Below, in pieces: positions 63,169-64,000 of a stretch of 64,000 bases of DNA (within the stretch, counting starts at the first letter, position 1; each line of letters opens with the position of its first letter). Origin of the DNA: CAJQQK01 sp965224225 (lineage in GTDB: Bacteria > Pseudomonadota > Alphaproteobacteria > Rhizobiales > Hyphomicrobiaceae); contig CBDCZF010000032.1 of the NCBI GenBank assembly GCA_965224225.1, positions 1-64,000 on the forward strand, given 5' to 3'. The notes under the pieces were generated by a model. The model saw nothing but the letters and a program-made list of their open reading frames with translations, was not told the origin of the DNA and did no database searches. The translations under genes were made by a program, and so were the position numbers.

Positions 63169-64000
63169 CTACCGCTCGCGCGTCACATAGCCCGCCTCAA
63201 GGTCAGCGGCCACGGCTTCCGGATCGCGCCTGGCCGGATCACCCCAGCCGCCGCCACCCGATGTTTCGAGGCTGACGACATCGCCGCGCCTGAGATCGAC
63301 GCCCGAAATCTTCGAGGGCAGTTCGCGCACGTCGCCATCGCGGGTCAGCGTGAAGCGGCCCTTCGAGCCCGGCTCGCCGCTGGCCAAGCCAAAAGGCGCA
63401 TAGCGAAACCGCTCGAAGCTACTTGAGAGCACGCCCCAATCAGCATCCAGACGCCACGACCGGACGAGACCCAGGCCGCCACGGTACTGCCCGGCGCCGC
63501 CACTGTCGGGGATCAGACCATATTCGGTGAAGGTGATCGGAAAGAGACTTTCACACATCTCCACCGGTGAGTTGGCCAGGTTGTGGAAGCCTGCAGAAAA
63601 GCCATTCGCACCGTCGGCCTCCGGATGCGCGCCCCAGCCGCCGACCTCGACCTCGAAATAGACGCGACGCTCACCTTCGACGACAGGGTCGGGCGCGGAA
63701 AGGGCTGCCACGTAGGACACGCCGTAATAGGCAGCCGGAATGCGCTCTGGTGCTGCCCCGGCGAGTGCACCGAGCACGGTCGTCACGATCCGATGCCCCG
63801 TCGCCATACGATTGGCGACAGGGGCCGGAGGCTCGCAATTGGTGATCGAGCCCGGCCGGCAGACCACCTCGATCGGCCGGTAGGCGCCTGAGTTGGCCAT
63901 CGCCCGGCCTTCCGCGGCACAGAGCAGGGCGCAATAGACACCTGACTTCGCCATGTTGAGCGTGCAGTTGACCGGCCCCGGCGCCTGGTCGGCCGACTTC
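63169..64000 (-). CDS. second hydantoinase B-family subunit, partial
   Basis: C-terminal 276 codons of a HyuB-like protein; the frame is open to the window edge, so the gene starts beyond 64000. Typical end: GAGQYRGGLGLVRSWRLDAD, GLASGEPGSKGRF and LETSGGGGWGDPARRDPEAV. It differs clearly from the HyuB at 58681. The reading frame faces the first cluster and ends 13 bp from it. Probably part of a second hyu operon lying to the right. Confidence 0.9.
   Translation of the reverse strand, partial: KSADQAPGPVNCTLNMAKSGVYCALLCAAEGRAMANSGAYRPIEVVCRPGSITNCEPPAPVANRMATGHRIVTTVLGALAGAAPERIPAAYYGVSYVAALSAPDPVVEGERRVYFEVEVGGWGAHPEADGANGFSAGFHNLANSPVEMCESLFPITFTEYGLIPDSGGAGQYRGGLGLVRSWRLDADWGVLSSSFERFRYAPFGLASGEPGSKGRFTLTRDGDVRELPSKISGVDLRRGDVVSLETSGGGGWGDPARRDPEAVAADLEAGYVTRER

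Overview
The window reads as chromosomal DNA of an alphaproteobacterium, most likely in the Hyphomicrobiales (Rhizobiales). The coding DNA is GC-rich. The gene content (sarcosine oxidase soxBDAG, a GcvT-fused dimethylglycine/sarcosine dehydrogenase, a non-pyrrolysine MttB-family protein, hydantoinase pairs, a TadG-like vWA protein, a class III cyclase) and the CTAGAGCA-type intergenic hairpins fit that group. The assignment is inference; there is no rRNA marker here.

Layout. (1) 1-4,817 is mobile-element wreckage at the 3' end of a tRNA-Ile(CAU) gene: a frameshifted Fic gene, an ArdC-like tail, three nested IS3-family copies and a serine-recombinase C-terminus. (2) 5-8.2 kb holds a TadG-like vWA protein and an adenylate cyclase. 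(3) 8.3-14 kb is a peptide/opine-type ABC transporter operon whose ATPase and both permeases carry many single-base indels, while the Tat-exported binding protein is intact. (4) 14.3-24.1 kb is a catabolic cluster: a GntR regulator, DapA-like lyase/aldolase, aldehyde dehydrogenase, MttB-family protein, two SDRs and an FAD oxidoreductase, converging on a TMADH/DMG-dehydrogenase-like flavoprotein. (5) 24.2-29.7 kb holds a transaldolase, then a GNAT and a PhyH gene, each cleanly split by a different IS (IS1182-like, TSD TTGA; IS256-like, 9-bp TSD).

(6) 30-41 kb holds a degenerate cyclase-homology/TPR protein, soxBDAG with a palindromic repeat on each side of soxB, and a 2.5-kb dimethylglycine/sarcosine dehydrogenase gene. 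(7) 41.2-46 kb holds a MITE-like element and an RND efflux pair. (8) 46-49.3 kb holds an RraA-like aldolase, a two-subunit UxaA/SuyAB-type lyase and a MerR-P-loop fusion. (9) 49.5-56.3 kb holds a GGDEF-EAL protein, Nudix, GNAT, a secreted protein, TrhO and L-serine dehydratase. (10) 56.6-64 kb holds hyuA-hyuB-cupin-CaiB-PNPOx with a second hyuB facing it and running off the window.

How it fits together (inference): the metabolic genes suggest stripping methyl groups from quaternary or N-methylated amino compounds (MttB-like protein, TMADH-like flavoprotein, DMG/sarcosine dehydrogenase, SoxBDAG), with glycine and one-carbon units feeding serine, which SdaA converts to pyruvate. HyuAB could add N-methylhydantoin-type substrates. 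No corrinoid protein or dedicated methyl acceptor is visible, so the MttB step is unproven.
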